Origin: Sulfurovum lithotrophicum
Lineage (GTDB): Bacteria > Campylobacterota > Campylobacteria > Campylobacterales > Sulfurovaceae
Assembly: GCF_000987835.1 (NCBI RefSeq)
Contig: NZ_CP011308.1
Location: 1,674,001-1,738,000 of the forward strand
Direction: 5' to 3'
DNA: 64,000 bases
Part shown: in pieces, positions 36,806-50,826 of the stretch
How the letters are laid out: each line of letters opens with the position of its first letter
Numbering within the stretch: position 1 is the first letter of the stretch
Program-made: the position numbers and the translations under genes
The notes under the pieces: generated by a model
Told to the model about the DNA's origin: nothing
The model's input: the letters and a program-made list of their open reading frames with translations, nothing else
Database searches by the model: none

Positions 36806-37794
36806 CTAAACTGCTCCAACAAACGAATATCTCCCTCGAACAGACTTCTAAGGTCCGGTATCTTATGCATCAACATCGCAAAACGTTCTACGCCCAGTCC
36901 AAAGGCATAACCGCTTACATCTTCATAGCCTACCGCTTTGAAGACATTGGGATCGACGATCCCACAACCAAGTACTTCCAGCCATCCAGTGTGTGAACAG
37001 ACACGACACCCCTTGCCTTCACAGAAAATACAGCTGATATCTACTTCCGCAGAAGGCTCGGTAAACGGGAAGAAGCTCGGTCTGAAACGTACCTCGACAT
37101 CTCCAAACATATACTGTAAAAAGTCGGTCAGTATCGCTTTGAGATTTGCAAAACTCACTTTACCCTTTTCGTCGACCACAAGTCCTTCGACCTGATGGAA
37201 CATCGGCGTATGTGTCAGGTCATAGTCACGTCTGAAAACAGAACCCGGAGCGATCATCCTGATGGGAGGTTTGGTCTCCAGCATCGTTCTGATCTGCACG
37301 GGTGAAGTGTGTGTTCTCAACAGCCCACTGTCTTTAAAGTAGAACGTATCCTGCATATCTCTTGCCGGGTGGTATTTGGGGAGGTTCAAAGCTTCAAAGT
37401 TATGGAAATCATCTTCGACCATCGGCCCGGTCTCGACTGCAAAGTTCAATGCCACAAAGTAGTCAATGATCTTGTCCATCGTCTCCATGACCGGATGCAG
37501 TGCACCCTTTTGTGCCACTGCTCCATACAGGGAAATATCGATCGCTTCACTCTTGAGCATTTTTTCTATTTCTTCGGTCTTCAGCACTTCATATCGTGCA
37601 TCGAACGCTTCCTGAAGTGCTGCTTTTTGCTTGTTCAAGCCTTCTGCAAAGGCTTTCTTCTCCGGCCCGGGGATATCTTTCATCTTGGCAAACTGTGCTG
37701 CAAGCAGCCCTTTTTTACCGAACAGTTCTATACGTACTTTTTCCAATGCTTCAAGCGAATCTGCCTCAAGTATCTTTGCTTCCAAATTCTCCAT
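36802..37794 (-). CDS. pheS: Phenylalanyl-tRNA synthetase alpha subunit
   Basis: A 330-residue class II synthetase catalytic subunit. An N-terminal coiled coil is followed by motif 2 (the [13 protein letters not shown] segment near residue 185) and motif 3 ([10 protein letters not shown] near residue 305). The sequence [12 protein letters not shown] (four cysteines, C-x2-C-x4-C-x2-C) near residue 255 is a feature of many bacterial PheS proteins. It is the first gene of a pheS-pheT-ispH-aroA operon and is divergent from the HIT gene. Confidence 0.97.
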   Translation of the reverse strand: MENLEAKILEADSLEALEKVRIELFGKKGLLAAQFAKMKDIPGPEKKAFAEGLNKQKAALQEAFDARYEVLKTEEIEKMLKSEAIDISLYGAVAQKGALHPVMETMDKIIDYFVALNFAVETGPMVEDDFHNFEALNLPKYHPARDMQDTFYFKDSGLLRTHTSPVQIRTMLETKPPIRMIAPGSVFRRDYDLTHTPMFHQVEGLVVDEKGKVSFANLKAILTDFLQYMFGDVEVRFRPSFFPFTEPSAEVDISCIFCEGKGCRVCSHTGWLEVLGCGIVDPNVFKAVGYEDVSGYAFGLGVERFAMLMHKIPDLRSLFEGDIRLLEQFR

Positions 37795-37876
37795 AATGCT
37801 CCATTTATCGCATAATAATTGCCGTGATTTTATCCAAAAGTAACTAATAGTGGGGTTTATTGCGATTTTTCTATGA

Positions 37877-37882
37877 TATAAT
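37877..37882 (+). promoter_or_regulatory. -10 box of the HIT-family gene
   Basis: Plus-strand TATAAT in CTATGATATAATCC, 44-49 bases before the ATG at 37926. Confidence 0.5.
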
Positions 37883-37925
37883 CCACAATATAAAAATCAA
37901 TAATTAATTTAAAAAGGATAATACC

Positions 37926-38279
37926 ATGTGCATATTCTGCAAGATCGTCAATGGAGAAATACCGAACAATACCGTGCATGAGAGTGACCATTTTCTGGCA
38001 TTTCATGACCTTTACCCCAAGGCGCCGGTTCATATACTTATCATCCCAAAACAGCATGTGGACTGTTTTCAGGTTGTGTCACCCGAAATGATGGCCGATA
38101 TGACACCATTTATCCAGGAAGTCGCAACAAAAGTCGGTATTGACCAATCCGGATACAGACTGATCACCAATAACGGAGCTGATGGAGGACAGGAGGTAAA
38201 CCATCTGCATTTCCATATGCTTGGCGGAGCAAAACTTGTTTGGGACCATTCTCACGAAGACCCGCATAAAAGTATCTAA
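37926..38279 (+). CDS. HIT-family nucleotide-binding protein (HinT-like)
   Basis: A 117-residue histidine triad protein, a purine nucleoside phosphoramidase of the HinT branch. It opens CIFCKIVNGEIPNN, with a Cys pair typical of HinT relatives. The catalytic triad is HLHFHML near residues 98-104. It is a single gene on the plus strand between pheS and argH; AAGGAT lies upstream of the ATG. Physiological substrate unknown, as for most HinT proteins. Confidence 0.93.
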   Translation: MCIFCKIVNGEIPNNTVHESDHFLAFHDLYPKAPVHILIIPKQHVDCFQVVSPEMMADMTPFIQEVATKVGIDQSGYRLITNNGADGGQEVNHLHFHMLGGAKLVWDHSHEDPHKSI

Positions 38280-38320
38280 ATTCCAAACCAGGTGCAATTC
38301 ACGGCACCAGCTAAACATGT

Positions 38321-38343
38321 GGTGTGCTAAAGCACACCCTACG
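38321..38343 (-). repeat. REP-like palindrome with GTAG foot
   Basis: Hairpin GGTGTGC/GCACACC with loop TAAA (38321-38338); its minus strand begins CGTAG. A second small palindrome GGTGC/GCACC lies at 38291-38308. Both are between the convergent HIT and argH genes. Confidence 0.55.
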
Positions 38344-38408
38344 AACAGCACACTCCACCAAAACCATCATCCATTTTAATACTTCCTGTACCCGAAGCAA
38401 TATGTTTA

Positions 38409-39803
38409 TCATTTTTCCTCTTGTTTTTCAAGCCATTTCTTCAGGTCCTCTATCTGCTCCAAAGTCCTCACCGTAGCCGTACCACCCTCAGACTGACGGG
38501 CATTCATTGAAGCACGGTTATCAAGGAGAGCTACTACATCTTCAGCAATGCGTTCATCAATACTTTGCAAATCTTCCAAAGAAAGTTCAGAGATATCAAG
38601 TCCCTTCTCTTCAGCAAGATTCACCACATTACCGGTAATATGGTAGGCATCACGGAATGGAAGTCCCTGTTCTTTGACAAGGTAGTCTGCAAGGTCAGTT
38701 GCAGAAAGGTGACCCACCATACAGGCACGTTCCATAGCTTCTTTGTTCACCGTCATATCGGAAATCATCTCTTCGAGTACCTGTAGTGAAAGAATAGCTG
38801 TTCTTACAGAGTCAAACACACCCTCTTTATCCTCCTGCATATCTTTGTTGTAGGCAAGAGGAAGGCCTTTCATGACTGTAAGCAGTGCTACAAGATTACC
38901 GTTGACACGTCCTGTTTTCCCCCTGAGGAGTTCAGGGATATCCGGATTTTTCTTTTGCGGCATGATGGAGGAGCCTGTCGCATGACGGTCACTAAGTGTC
39001 ACCCATTTGAACTCTGCGGCAGACCATAAGATGAGCTCTTCACTCAAACGGCTCATATGCATCATCATAGTGGAAATGTTAAAGAGTATTTCGAGTGCAA
39101 AATCACGGTCACTCACTGTGTCCAGACAGTTAAGCGTGGGCGCATTAAATCCCAACTTATCAGATGTAGTCTGACGATTAATGGGGTGTGGTGTGCCAGC
39201 CAACGCTGCACACCCAATTGGTGAATAGTTATTGCGCTCATAAGAGCTCATAAAACGCTCATAGTCACGTTTGAACATACTGGCATAAGCCATCATATGA
39301 TAACCGAAATTAATCGGCTGTGCATGCTGTAGATGTGTCATGCCCGGCAGCATTGTTTCCGCATTTTCCTCAGCCACATTTACAAACGTTTCAATATTTT
39401 TCAAAAGCAGTTCTGCAATGGTTTTGGTATTCCGCTGAACATAAAGTCTGAAATCCAGTGCCACCTGATCATTACGGCTTCTAGCTGTATGCAGACGCTT
39501 CCCAGCATCACCTATACGTCGTGTAAGTTCACCCTCTATCGCCATATGAATGTCTTCATCATTACCCTCAAGTTTAAACTGACCTGACTCTATATCGGCA
39601 AGTATATCCTGCAATCCTGCATCGATCTTTTCCTGATCTTCCCTGGAGATGATCCCCTGTTCACTGAGCATGAAAGCGTGTGCACGTGACCCCTCAATAT
39701 CCTCTCTGTAGAGTACTTTGTCAAAAGGGAGTGAGTTGTTGAGATCCTGAAGAAGTTTGGAACTCTTCTCTGAAATTCTGGCAGATGCGATTTTTTTAGA
39801 CAT
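38409..39803 (-). CDS. argH: Argininosuccinate lyase
   Basis: A 464-residue lyase that releases arginine and fumarate. The superfamily signature [12 protein letters not shown] near residue 275 and the [13 protein letters not shown] segment near residue 105 distinguish it from fumarase and aspartase. Length is normal. AGGAT precedes the ATG and a TAAAAT box in GCTAAAAT context lies about 32 bases upstream. It sits alone between two REP-like palindromes, next to the rRNA operon. Confidence 0.96.
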   Translation of the reverse strand: MSKKIASARISEKSSKLLQDLNNSLPFDKVLYREDIEGSRAHAFMLSEQGIISREDQEKIDAGLQDILADIESGQFKLEGNDEDIHMAIEGELTRRIGDAGKRLHTARSRNDQVALDFRLYVQRNTKTIAELLLKNIETFVNVAEENAETMLPGMTHLQHAQPINFGYHMMAYASMFKRDYERFMSSYERNNYSPIGCAALAGTPHPINRQTTSDKLGFNAPTLNCLDTVSDRDFALEILFNISTMMMHMSRLSEELILWSAAEFKWVTLSDRHATGSSIMPQKKNPDIPELLRGKTGRVNGNLVALLTVMKGLPLAYNKDMQEDKEGVFDSVRTAILSLQVLEEMISDMTVNKEAMERACMVGHLSATDLADYLVKEQGLPFRDAYHITGNVVNLAEEKGLDISELSLEDLQSIDERIAEDVVALLDNRASMNARQSEGGTATVRTLEQIEDLKKWLEKQEEK

Positions 39804-39833
39804 AGCAGTATCCTGTAAATAATAAATTAAGGT

Positions 39834-39839
39834 ATTTTA
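39834..39839 (-). promoter_or_regulatory. -10 box of argH
   Basis: Minus-strand TAAAAT in TCGCTAAAATACC, 31-36 bases before the ATG. Confidence 0.4.
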
Positions 39840-39906
39840 GCGAAAAGTTGATGTAGGGAAGGCTAACGCTGTTATTGGTTATTGGTGTATTGGTTATTAG
39901 GAAGCC

Positions 39907-39929
39907 GTAGGGTGCCGTTTCATCGCACC
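39907..39929 (+). repeat. REP-like palindrome with GTAG foot
   Basis: GTAG followed by stem GGTGC/GCACC (39911-39929), between the argH start and the 5S rRNA end. It is the only clear hairpin downstream of the rRNA operon, so it may serve as its terminator. Confidence 0.5.
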
Positions 39930-40055
39930 ACTAACATGAATAGTGAGCAGTTTGACATAGATTAAAAGTTTAATTAAGTGTTATGTGTGAATGTTTGAAT
40001 AAAAAATAAGTGATTTTATAATTATTGTAAAGAGTAGAAGTTAGTTATAACTCAA

Positions 40056-40171
40056 AGTGGCAGCGACCTACATTCCCACAGACGTAGCCTGCAGTATTAT
40101 CGGCGATGGGAGGCTTGACTTCCAGGTTCGGAATGGAGCTGGGTATGACCCTCCCTCTAGCCCCACCACTA
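40056..40171 (-). rRNA. rrf: 5S ribosomal RNA
   Basis: Minus-strand gene of about 116 bases. Its 5-prime strand (TAGTGGTGGGGCTAGAGGG) pairs with the 3-prime end near GGTCGCTGCCACT, and the internal GAACCTGGAAGTCAAGCC segment is typical. Ends are estimated to within a few bases. Confidence 0.9.
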
Positions 40172-40209
40172 AGAGAAGTAAATACACTGATTTGTGTACT
40201 TAATTCTCT
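40172..40209 (-). other. Inverted repeat in the 23S-5S spacer
   Basis: AGAGAAGTAAATACA pairs imperfectly with TGTGTACTTAATTCTCT, giving a long stem just 5-prime of 5S. It is probably an RNase processing site. The rest of the spacer up to 40334 shows no gene. Confidence 0.5.
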
Positions 40210-40334
40210 TTGCTTATGGAAAGCTTGAGAAGCTTAGTATTGTTAAGAGCCTATCGAATGTTGTTTTTGGTAATTACAACTTTAAGAAATACATCTTGTA
40301 AGTTTGCACTTAGCAAGGTAGTACCTATTGAAGA

Positions 40335-43217
<2,883 letters not shown>

Positions 43218-43652
43218 ATTCTAAGGTACTACCTTATTAAATGCAAAATGAACTGTTTGTGTCTTACCACTTTGGTTCGTTTTTGGTTGTTTAATAAGTT
43301 TGAAGATTCTTACATCTTCTTTTTTATTGAGTTTCTTGCACATGAAAGATATCATTATCAAAGAATAAATTCTTTTCAAACAATATGTTTATGTTAAATT
43401 GTAATTGTTCTGTAAAATTTGACTTGATCTCTTAAATAAATAATCAATCGCGTCTCGTTTTGCAACATTACGTTAGACTCTTAACAATAATAAGTTAAAT
43501 AACTTTAGGTGTAAAACCTAATATAAATACTCTTGAAATGAATATTTATATTAAGTTTTTTCTTCCACATGATTTCGAGTGGAAAGTGCTTTGGTAGTTT
43601 ACGAAGCGTACTAAAGTACGTGTGTAAGCTATCAAAGTGCTTTACGCCGAAA
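43218..43652 (-). other. 16S-23S spacer between tRNA-Ala and 23S
   Basis: About 435 bases without a protein gene and without a tRNA-Ile, which often accompanies tRNA-Ala here. Close to the tRNA three nested hairpins are visible: TTCCAC/GTGGAA (43563-43583), TTTGGTAGTTTAC/GTAAGCTATCAAA with G-U pairs (43590-43636), and CGTACT/AGTACG inside it (43607-43620). The remainder is A/T-rich with nothing recognisable. The hairpins are probably processing or antitermination structures. Confidence 0.5.
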
Positions 43653-43728
43653 TGGTGGAGAATAACGGGATCGAACCGATGACCTCCTGCGTGCAAAGCA
43701 GGCGCTCTCCCAGCTGAGCTAATTCCCC
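43653..43728 (-). tRNA. tRNA-Ala (anticodon TGC)
   Basis: A 76-base cloverleaf including encoded CCA. It begins GGGGAATTAGCTCAGCTGGG, has anticodon TGC in the loop CTTTGCACG, and the T arm GGTTCGATCC. It lies in the 16S-23S spacer. Confidence 0.96.
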
Positions 43729-43854
43729 AAATTAAGTCAAAGATCCCAATGATCTTTATCAACCAAACATAAGCTACTGAACAAACAGTGCAAACAAACC
43801 ATCGTCTTATCGATTGTGATGATACTCTGTGAGGAAATATCATCTATACTCTTG

Positions 43855-45366
<1,512 letters not shown>

Positions 45367-45494
45367 AATAGAATGGTTTGAACCATTGTCAGAATCACTT
45401 AAGTTATTTCTACTTAAGTTAATTCATATCACTTTTTTGTTAAAAAGTGCAAAAATTAAATCTCAAATAGACGTTGATTTGTTTACTTATATTT

Positions 45495-45509
45495 GGTTGT
45501 CAAAGATCA
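45495..45509 (-). promoter_or_regulatory. boxA-like antitermination site in the rRNA leader
   Basis: Minus-strand TGATCTTTGACAACC resembles the boxA core (GCTCTTTAACA) and lies about 50 bases into the leader. The leader (45367-45558) also holds hairpins ATGGTT/AACCAT near 16S and CACTTTTT/AAAAAGTG. Otherwise the 473 bases between 16S and aclA contain only the promoter and the aclA terminator. Confidence 0.5.
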
Positions 45510-45564
45510 CTCAATAACACTCTTTCTAGCAACTCGCTAGCTCTCCATGTGTTGTTGGACGCGT

Positions 45565-45593
45565 ATTATAGCACCGAATCCCTTCCTTGTCAA
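45565..45593 (-). promoter_or_regulatory. Consensus sigma-70 promoter of the rRNA operon
   Basis: Minus-strand TTGACA (45588-45593) and TATAAT (45565-45570) separated by exactly 17 bases, with TGC before the -10. Both hexamers are perfect consensus, unlike every other promoter in the window. Start of transcription is expected near 45558. Confidence 0.9.
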
Positions 45594-45794
45594 GGGTTTT
45601 TGCGAAATATTTGTGTTTTTTTTTGTTTTTTTTCTTTGCTTACATTATATAATATATAAAAAATTATCTTAAATGATACTGTTTATGGAAAATTTGAATT
45701 AGTAGCTATTCAGATGTTTACCTGTTGTCGGAGTAACAGTAATAAAAATGGATAATGAAGTATAGAATGTAGGTTATAAAAAATAGAGAAAAAT

Positions 45795-45823
45795 GACACA
45801 AGGGATAAACTATCCCTTGTGTC
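45795..45823 (-). terminator. Terminator after aclBA
   Basis: A 13-base perfect stem GACACAAGGGATA/TATCCCTTGTGTC with a 3-base loop followed by ATTTTTC on the minus strand, 17 bases past the aclA stop. Confidence 0.85.
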
Positions 45824-45839
45824 CTGAAAAAATATTGTA

Positions 45840-47663
45840 TTATGCGATAGGTTCAGCTTTCTGAACGTCGTAAAGGATATCATCCATTGGGTGTCTATAC
45901 ATTGGCATAGCCAATCTTTTTTCATCAAGTACGTGACCGATGAATCCGATGGATCTACCAACGATGAAGAAGGCATTGAGTGTACCTGACTCGATGAACT
46001 CATTGATCTCTTCTTCAGAGTATCCCAGTGCTCTCCACATATCTACCATAAGAATACCGATAGTACCATCCACGTTAAGAATGAGATTCTCTTTCTTGCT
46101 TGTCGTGAGCGCTTCAACTGTTCTTGCATAATCCAGCAGTGGTGTTGCAGGGAAATTCTCTGCCGCAAAGTTCATAAGACCCGTTACACGAAGATCAGGG
46201 TTCTTCAATGATTTGATTCTGTGTCCAATTCCCGGAATCGGCACACCCTCACCTTTCATATAGTTCAAAAACTCTGCCGGTGTCAGATCATTGTCATCTG
46301 CATACTTGAAGTATTTTGCCGCACCATCAATGGCACCACCGAATCTTGGTCCAATAGTAAGAAGACCTGTTACCAAGGCTTCAACCACCGATTTTCCCGC
46401 TCTTGCCGTTACCTTGGCATTATGTGCACCTGAAACGGCAGGGCCATGGTCTGCAACAGTTTTGATAACTGTTTCAATGAACTCTGTCGCCCACTTCGGG
46501 TACTGTTTTTTGAACCAGAGAAGTGAAATGACATCACCGATACCTTTGCCCGTATCAGGAGTCGCTACTGAAGAGATAGGGAAGCCGGCATAAGTCGCTT
46601 CTTCACCTCTGTCATCAGAGATCGTACAGATGAACTGCTTGGGTCTTCTGACCTTTGGAACAATTCTGAGCTCAGGCTCTTCGATCTCACCAATGATACC
46701 TTTTGATTTAAGATCATTATAAACTTCTGCGATCGTAGCAGGAAGGTCATTGAATGATTCAGGTACATAGATACCGGCTTCTGCCATTGCTTTGTTCTTC
46801 GCAGCAGCTGTTTCGGCATCTGCATTTGCAGAAGCACCTGCGTGACCGAACTGAACACCTGAAGAAAAGTGCTTGGCGATCGTACCGATACACCATGCAA
46901 TGATCGGCTTTTTGATCCTGCCGTCTTTGACAGCTTCAATCACTTTGTACTCTTCCGTACCACCCACTTCACCAAGAAGGATCATGTATTTGACATCCGG
47001 ATTCTCTTCCATTCTTAGAAGGTGATCGATAAATACGGAACCGACAAATCTGTCACCACCGATCGCTACACCTTCTGCAATACCGTCAGCGTTGATGGCA
47101 ATAATGTTTGAAAGCTCGTTGAAAAGACCACCTGAACGTGTTACAAGACCACAGCTTCCCGCTCTGTGAAGTTTGGAGTTCACGATGTTCTCAATCGTAC
47201 CACCGATATTGGCGATCTTGAATGCGCCTGGAGCAATGGCACCAACCGTTGCAGGTCCAATAACAATGATACCGGCATCTCTTGCTGCCTGATTCATTTT
47301 TCTAGCCAGTCTTTCGGGGATACCTTCGGCTGTGATCATAATGGATTTGAACTGGTCACCCATTTCGATCGCCTCCATGGTTACATCGTAAGCCGTTCTG
47401 AATGATGCGAAGTTCAAAAGTACATCTGCCTGAGGCTGTTCTTTGACAGCATCTGCTGTCGACTTGTAAAGAGAAATCATGATCTCATCTGGACCATAGA
47501 AGAATTTCTCAAACTTATTTCCGCTCGTAGGCGCAACGATCCCTGCTACGGATGGCTTTTCTCTACCGATCGTATAGTCGTAATCCAACATTCTCTGGAT
47601 CGCTGTTTTGTTGTTGTTCCAAAAAATCGCTTGTGTATCTTTAGTATATAATCTACTGCTCAT
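45840..47663 (-). CDS. aclA: ATP-citrate lyase alpha subunit
   Basis: A 607-residue large subunit of the two-subunit ATP-citrate lyase, which cleaves citrate to acetyl-CoA and oxaloacetate and defines the reductive TCA cycle. The N-terminal part resembles succinyl-CoA synthetase alpha, with the phosphohistidine segment FGHAGASAN near residue 271. The C-terminal part is a citrate-synthase-like lyase domain with GGAIDGAAKYF near residue 437 and PGIGHRIKS near residue 465. AGGAG precedes the ATG, 15 bases after the aclB stop. A strong terminator follows, separating it from the rRNA promoter. Confidence 0.96.
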   Translation of the reverse strand: MSSRLYTKDTQAIFWNNNKTAIQRMLDYDYTIGREKPSVAGIVAPTSGNKFEKFFYGPDEIMISLYKSTADAVKEQPQADVLLNFASFRTAYDVTMEAIEMGDQFKSIMITAEGIPERLARKMNQAARDAGIIVIGPATVGAIAPGAFKIANIGGTIENIVNSKLHRAGSCGLVTRSGGLFNELSNIIAINADGIAEGVAIGGDRFVGSVFIDHLLRMEENPDVKYMILLGEVGGTEEYKVIEAVKDGRIKKPIIAWCIGTIAKHFSSGVQFGHAGASANADAETAAAKNKAMAEAGIYVPESFNDLPATIAEVYNDLKSKGIIGEIEEPELRIVPKVRRPKQFICTISDDRGEEATYAGFPISSVATPDTGKGIGDVISLLWFKKQYPKWATEFIETVIKTVADHGPAVSGAHNAKVTARAGKSVVEALVTGLLTIGPRFGGAIDGAAKYFKYADDNDLTPAEFLNYMKGEGVPIPGIGHRIKSLKNPDLRVTGLMNFAAENFPATPLLDYARTVEALTTSKKENLILNVDGTIGILMVDMWRALGYSEEEINEFIESGTLNAFFIVGRSIGFIGHVLDEKRLAMPMYRHPMDDILYDVQKAEPIA

Positions 47664-47678
47664 CTGATTCTCCTACCC

Positions 47679-48989
47679 TTACTTCTCTAATGCCATTCTA
47701 ACAATGTCAGTGACATGTGTTTCCGGCCCATAAACTTCAATATAAAGACCCAATCTGTCAGCGGCTTCTTTAATATCTTTCAGCCCTTTTTCATAGTTTG
47801 GTCCACCACGTCTTACATAGATCTTTGTCTTATGCTCTTTGAGCTTGTCCGCATAGATCTCAAATGCCTGGATGATACCCGTAAATGTTTTGGCAACATC
47901 GGTAAAGTTCGCAATCGCACCACCGATGATAAGTACTTTCCCTCTCGGGTCATCGTATCTTGTCATCAGATCAAAGATAGTCTCTGCATAGAACTTCGTT
48001 TCACCTGTTGTCGGCCCGCCTGAGTATTCACCGTAGTTCGCCAAGTCCTCAACACCGGCAAAGTCGGCAATCGTATCAGCATAGACCACTGATGCACCAC
48101 CACCGGCGACCATTGTCCAGATGCGGCCCATCGGGTTAAGGATCGTCAGTTTGAGAGAAGCGCCTGATTTGCTATCCGCTTCTGCGATTGCTTTTTCTTC
48201 ATCAGACATATCCTCCATACCGAATGCAGTCGGGAACTCGATGTCACCCCATGCATCTTTCATCATGAATCCTGCGGTATCGTCCAGTCTTGCAACCAAG
48301 TCAAGGATTGCCATTTCACCGCCGTCAAGCATAACGATCGGGTTGATCTCAAGGTAAGCGAAGTTCATATCTCTGTAGAATTTGAAGAACTGGATTGCAA
48401 AGGATGCAAATGCCGTTTTGTTCTCGTCAGGAATATCGGCAGGGATATGTGATTTGACCATCTTTTCCATGTCTGCATCAGGCATATTGATAGGGATATG
48501 GACTTCATTGACCTTTTCGTCCCATCCCTCTTCAACTTCCATACCACCTTCTGCGGACATGAAGAGGACATCATCTTCACCCACAGTCGTTGCGGAGATA
48601 TAGTATTCCTGCTCCTGTGTATGTGGCGTAAACGGCTCAACGATGAAGTGTGTCAAATGACCTTTTTCACCAGAAAGAAGTGTTACATCATGAGACTGCT
48701 TCTCATCGATCCACTTTGCAGCATCTTCAAGTGTGACATCACCCGGCTTCTCCACTCTAAAAAGTACGAGGTCGTTCTTACCTCTTTTACCGAAAAGCAT
48801 GTCCGGTTTTGCAACCAACGGCTCCTGATTCAACCATTCAAAACCGTGTTCTTTTGCCTTCTCTCTCAGTTCATCTCCACTGCTAACCAATACTGATTTG
48901 AATCCATAATGGAAACCATCAAAATATTCGTTCCAATGTCTTGCAAAAATTGCTTTACCATCGTACTCTCTAATCGCTTTTTGAGCCAT
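47679..48989 (-). CDS. aclB: ATP-citrate lyase beta subunit
   Basis: A 436-residue ATP-grasp subunit related to succinyl-CoA synthetase beta. It supplies the ATP-binding and citryl-CoA forming domain (LEINPIVMLDG near residue 210) and the CoA-ligase-like C-terminal flavodoxin fold (VLIIGGAIANFTDVAKTF near residue 345). I chose ATG 48987-48989 (MAQKAIREYDG) because AGGAG is correctly spaced before it; the in-frame start at 49016 would place the ribosome binding site inside the gene. It is the first gene of aclBA. No convincing -10 box was found in the 112 bases upstream. Confidence 0.95.
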   Translation of the reverse strand: MAQKAIREYDGKAIFARHWNEYFDGFHYGFKSVLVSSGDELREKAKEHGFEWLNQEPLVAKPDMLFGKRGKNDLVLFRVEKPGDVTLEDAAKWIDEKQSHDVTLLSGEKGHLTHFIVEPFTPHTQEQEYYISATTVGEDDVLFMSAEGGMEVEEGWDEKVNEVHIPINMPDADMEKMVKSHIPADIPDENKTAFASFAIQFFKFYRDMNFAYLEINPIVMLDGGEMAILDLVARLDDTAGFMMKDAWGDIEFPTAFGMEDMSDEEKAIAEADSKSGASLKLTILNPMGRIWTMVAGGGASVVYADTIADFAGVEDLANYGEYSGGPTTGETKFYAETIFDLMTRYDDPRGKVLIIGGAIANFTDVAKTFTGIIQAFEIYADKLKEHKTKIYVRRGGPNYEKGLKDIKEAADRLGLYIEVYGPETHVTDIVRMALEK

Positions 48990-49101
48990 CGAGTTCTCCT
49001 TTTGTTTAGTTCTCAATAGTCTATCATGAGATTGTTTTAACTTTTGATTAGGTAATCCAAACTATAAGTAGAAAAAAAATATTGTGTATTTTAGAAACAG
49101 T

Positions 49102-50196
49102 TTATCGGTCATTTCTACAAGATCGGATACCGTAATATCTCAACTGATATCTTTCACGTTGATTTTTGGTATCGTAGCAATGTCTATTCTTGGATTTCAG
49201 CTCTTTTGCAAGATAGTAGGGTTGATAGATACGTTTAGCAAAATGTTTTTGTGGATTTGAGGACATATCATAGGTTACTTTGTGAAAAATAATCAGCAGG
49301 GCGCTCAGGATCAACGAAGCTGTAACAATGTAAAAACCGCGTCTGTACCATGTCTGAAACTGTGGAAGTCTCACTCTGAGACTTTGGTTGTACTGATCTA
49401 TCATCAGGAGAACTGCCCCAAGTACATAAGGTGCGACATCAGTCAGATAAATACGCTGTCGGATCGACAGCAGCAGTGAAAATGCAAATGCCGTAAATGA
49501 GATATACCAGATAAGATTCTTCTTCCCCCTAAGCAATATTCGGTACATGGTGTAAAAAAAGTACAAAAACACCAGAGGTGAAAAGAGTGCTGCATAAAGT
49601 CCAAAAATCTCAGCAAAATGTCCTGACGGCCTGCCGCCAATGGCAATACCTTTTGCCAGATAGATAAATACCAGAAGAAAGGCAGAAGCAGCGATGGCAA
49701 GCCTCTTGTCTTTATATATGATCCCGTACAGGAGTAAAGCTACGAAAAAAAGAATGGATGCTTCATGAACAAAAAAAAGTACAAGCATGATGAAAGGCAG
49801 AAAGATCATTTTTTTCTCTTCATAGAGCAAGATAAAAAGTAACACAAGCGGCAGTACGATAATACCGACATTGGCCAGTGTACTCGCCGTGATGATCCCC
49901 GGCAGCAACATAAAAACAAATGTGGCGAGATAGGCATCTCCCCGTTTTTCAAAATGCCTGCGGCTAAGCTTATAGAAAAACCAGATACTCAGAAAACCCA
50001 ACAGAACAAAGAAGATTCGCAAGCCTATAAAGCCAGGGAGAAGTCCACTACTCCAGTGCATCAGAACAGATGCCACATTGTGTGAAATATAAAGAAGTTT
50101 TGCCTCGTGCGGGCTGAGCGGTGTGGTAATAGCCAGATAAAAAACAGCAAAAATATAAAATGGCAGAAGCAAAAGAAAATACTGTTTTTTCATCAT
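49102..50196 (-). CDS. Polytopic membrane protein, GT39/ArnT-like
   Basis: A 364-residue protein with about ten membrane helices. The first loop has TPLSPHEAKLLY near residues 25-36, which resembles the acidic first-loop motif of GT-C glycosyltransferases of the dolichyl-phosphate-mannose mannosyltransferase (GT39) type; these transfer sugars from polyprenyl carriers on the periplasmic face. The C-terminus is a short basic cytoplasmic or periplasmic tail. The assignment rests on topology and this motif only. It starts 11 bases after the stop of the amidotransferase gene, so the two are cotranscribed. Confidence 0.6.
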   Translation of the reverse strand: MMKKQYFLLLLPFYIFAVFYLAITTPLSPHEAKLLYISHNVASVLMHWSSGLLPGFIGLRIFFVLLGFLSIWFFYKLSRRHFEKRGDAYLATFVFMLLPGIITASTLANVGIIVLPLVLLFILLYEEKKMIFLPFIMLVLFFVHEASILFFVALLLYGIIYKDKRLAIAASAFLLVFIYLAKGIAIGGRPSGHFAEIFGLYAALFSPLVFLYFFYTMYRILLRGKKNLIWYISFTAFAFSLLLSIRQRIYLTDVAPYVLGAVLLMIDQYNQSLRVRLPQFQTWYRRGFYIVTASLILSALLIIFHKVTYDMSSNPQKHFAKRIYQPYYLAKELKSKNRHCYDTKNQRERYQLRYYGIRSCRNDR

Positions 50197-50207
50197 ATAT
50201 TTAGAAC

Positions 50208-50777
50208 TTAGAGTTTAAGGAAGTTGTCAAGCATCTCATGTCCATATTCACTCATAATGGATTCGGGATGGAACTGCACACCGTAAATGGGCCTGTCCTT
50301 GATCTGCAACGACATGATCTCGTCATCGTCTTTACTATGGGAGGTAGCGATGATATTTTCTGGTAGATTCTCTTTATTGACCGTCAAAGAGTGATAACGC
50401 GTTGCACGGAATTCTTCGGGTAAGCCATTGAAGATCGGGGTATCGGCATCCACCTCTACTTGCGATGTCTTTCCGTGCATCATATGTTTGGCACGGATCA
50501 CCTCACCCCCAAAGGCCTGTGCAATACTCTGATGCCCCAGACAGATACCGAAGATTGGCGTAGTGTCTGCAAATTCCTTGATGACATCCAGTGTAACACC
50601 AGCATCATCCGGAGTGGAGGGTCCGGGAGAGAGAATGATCTTTTCAGGATGCAGCGCTTTGATCTCATCAATAGTCAACTCGTCATTTCTGATCACTTTG
50701 AGATCTGCTCCGAGTTCACGGCAATACTGTACGACATTGTAGGTGAAACTGTCGTAATTGTCTATCATTAGTACCAT
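50208..50777 (-). CDS. trpG: Glutamine amidotransferase, anthranilate/aminodeoxychorismate synthase component II
   Basis: A 189-residue class I glutamine amidotransferase. It starts MIDNYDSFTYN, has the nucleophile Cys in GICLGHQ near residue 80, and the His-Glu pair in FHPES near residue 170. It supplies ammonia to TrpE or PabB; with no partner gene adjacent, TrpG and PabA cannot be told apart. It lies between mqnE and the GT39-like gene. Confidence 0.9.
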   Translation of the reverse strand: MVLMIDNYDSFTYNVVQYCRELGADLKVIRNDELTIDEIKALHPEKIILSPGPSTPDDAGVTLDVIKEFADTTPIFGICLGHQSIAQAFGGEVIRAKHMMHGKTSQVEVDADTPIFNGLPEEFRATRYHSLTVNKENLPENIIATSHSKDDDEIMSLQIKDRPIYGVQFHPESIMSEYGHEMLDNFLKL

Positions 50778-50826
50778 TATTATTTCCTAAACTTTTATCA
50801 TAATCTATTTTATCATGCTTTGACTA

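Noticed and set aside
43505-43843. A 112-codon minus-strand frame covering the spacer tRNA
   Set aside because: It runs through tRNA-Ala and spacer hairpins and has no protein-like composition.
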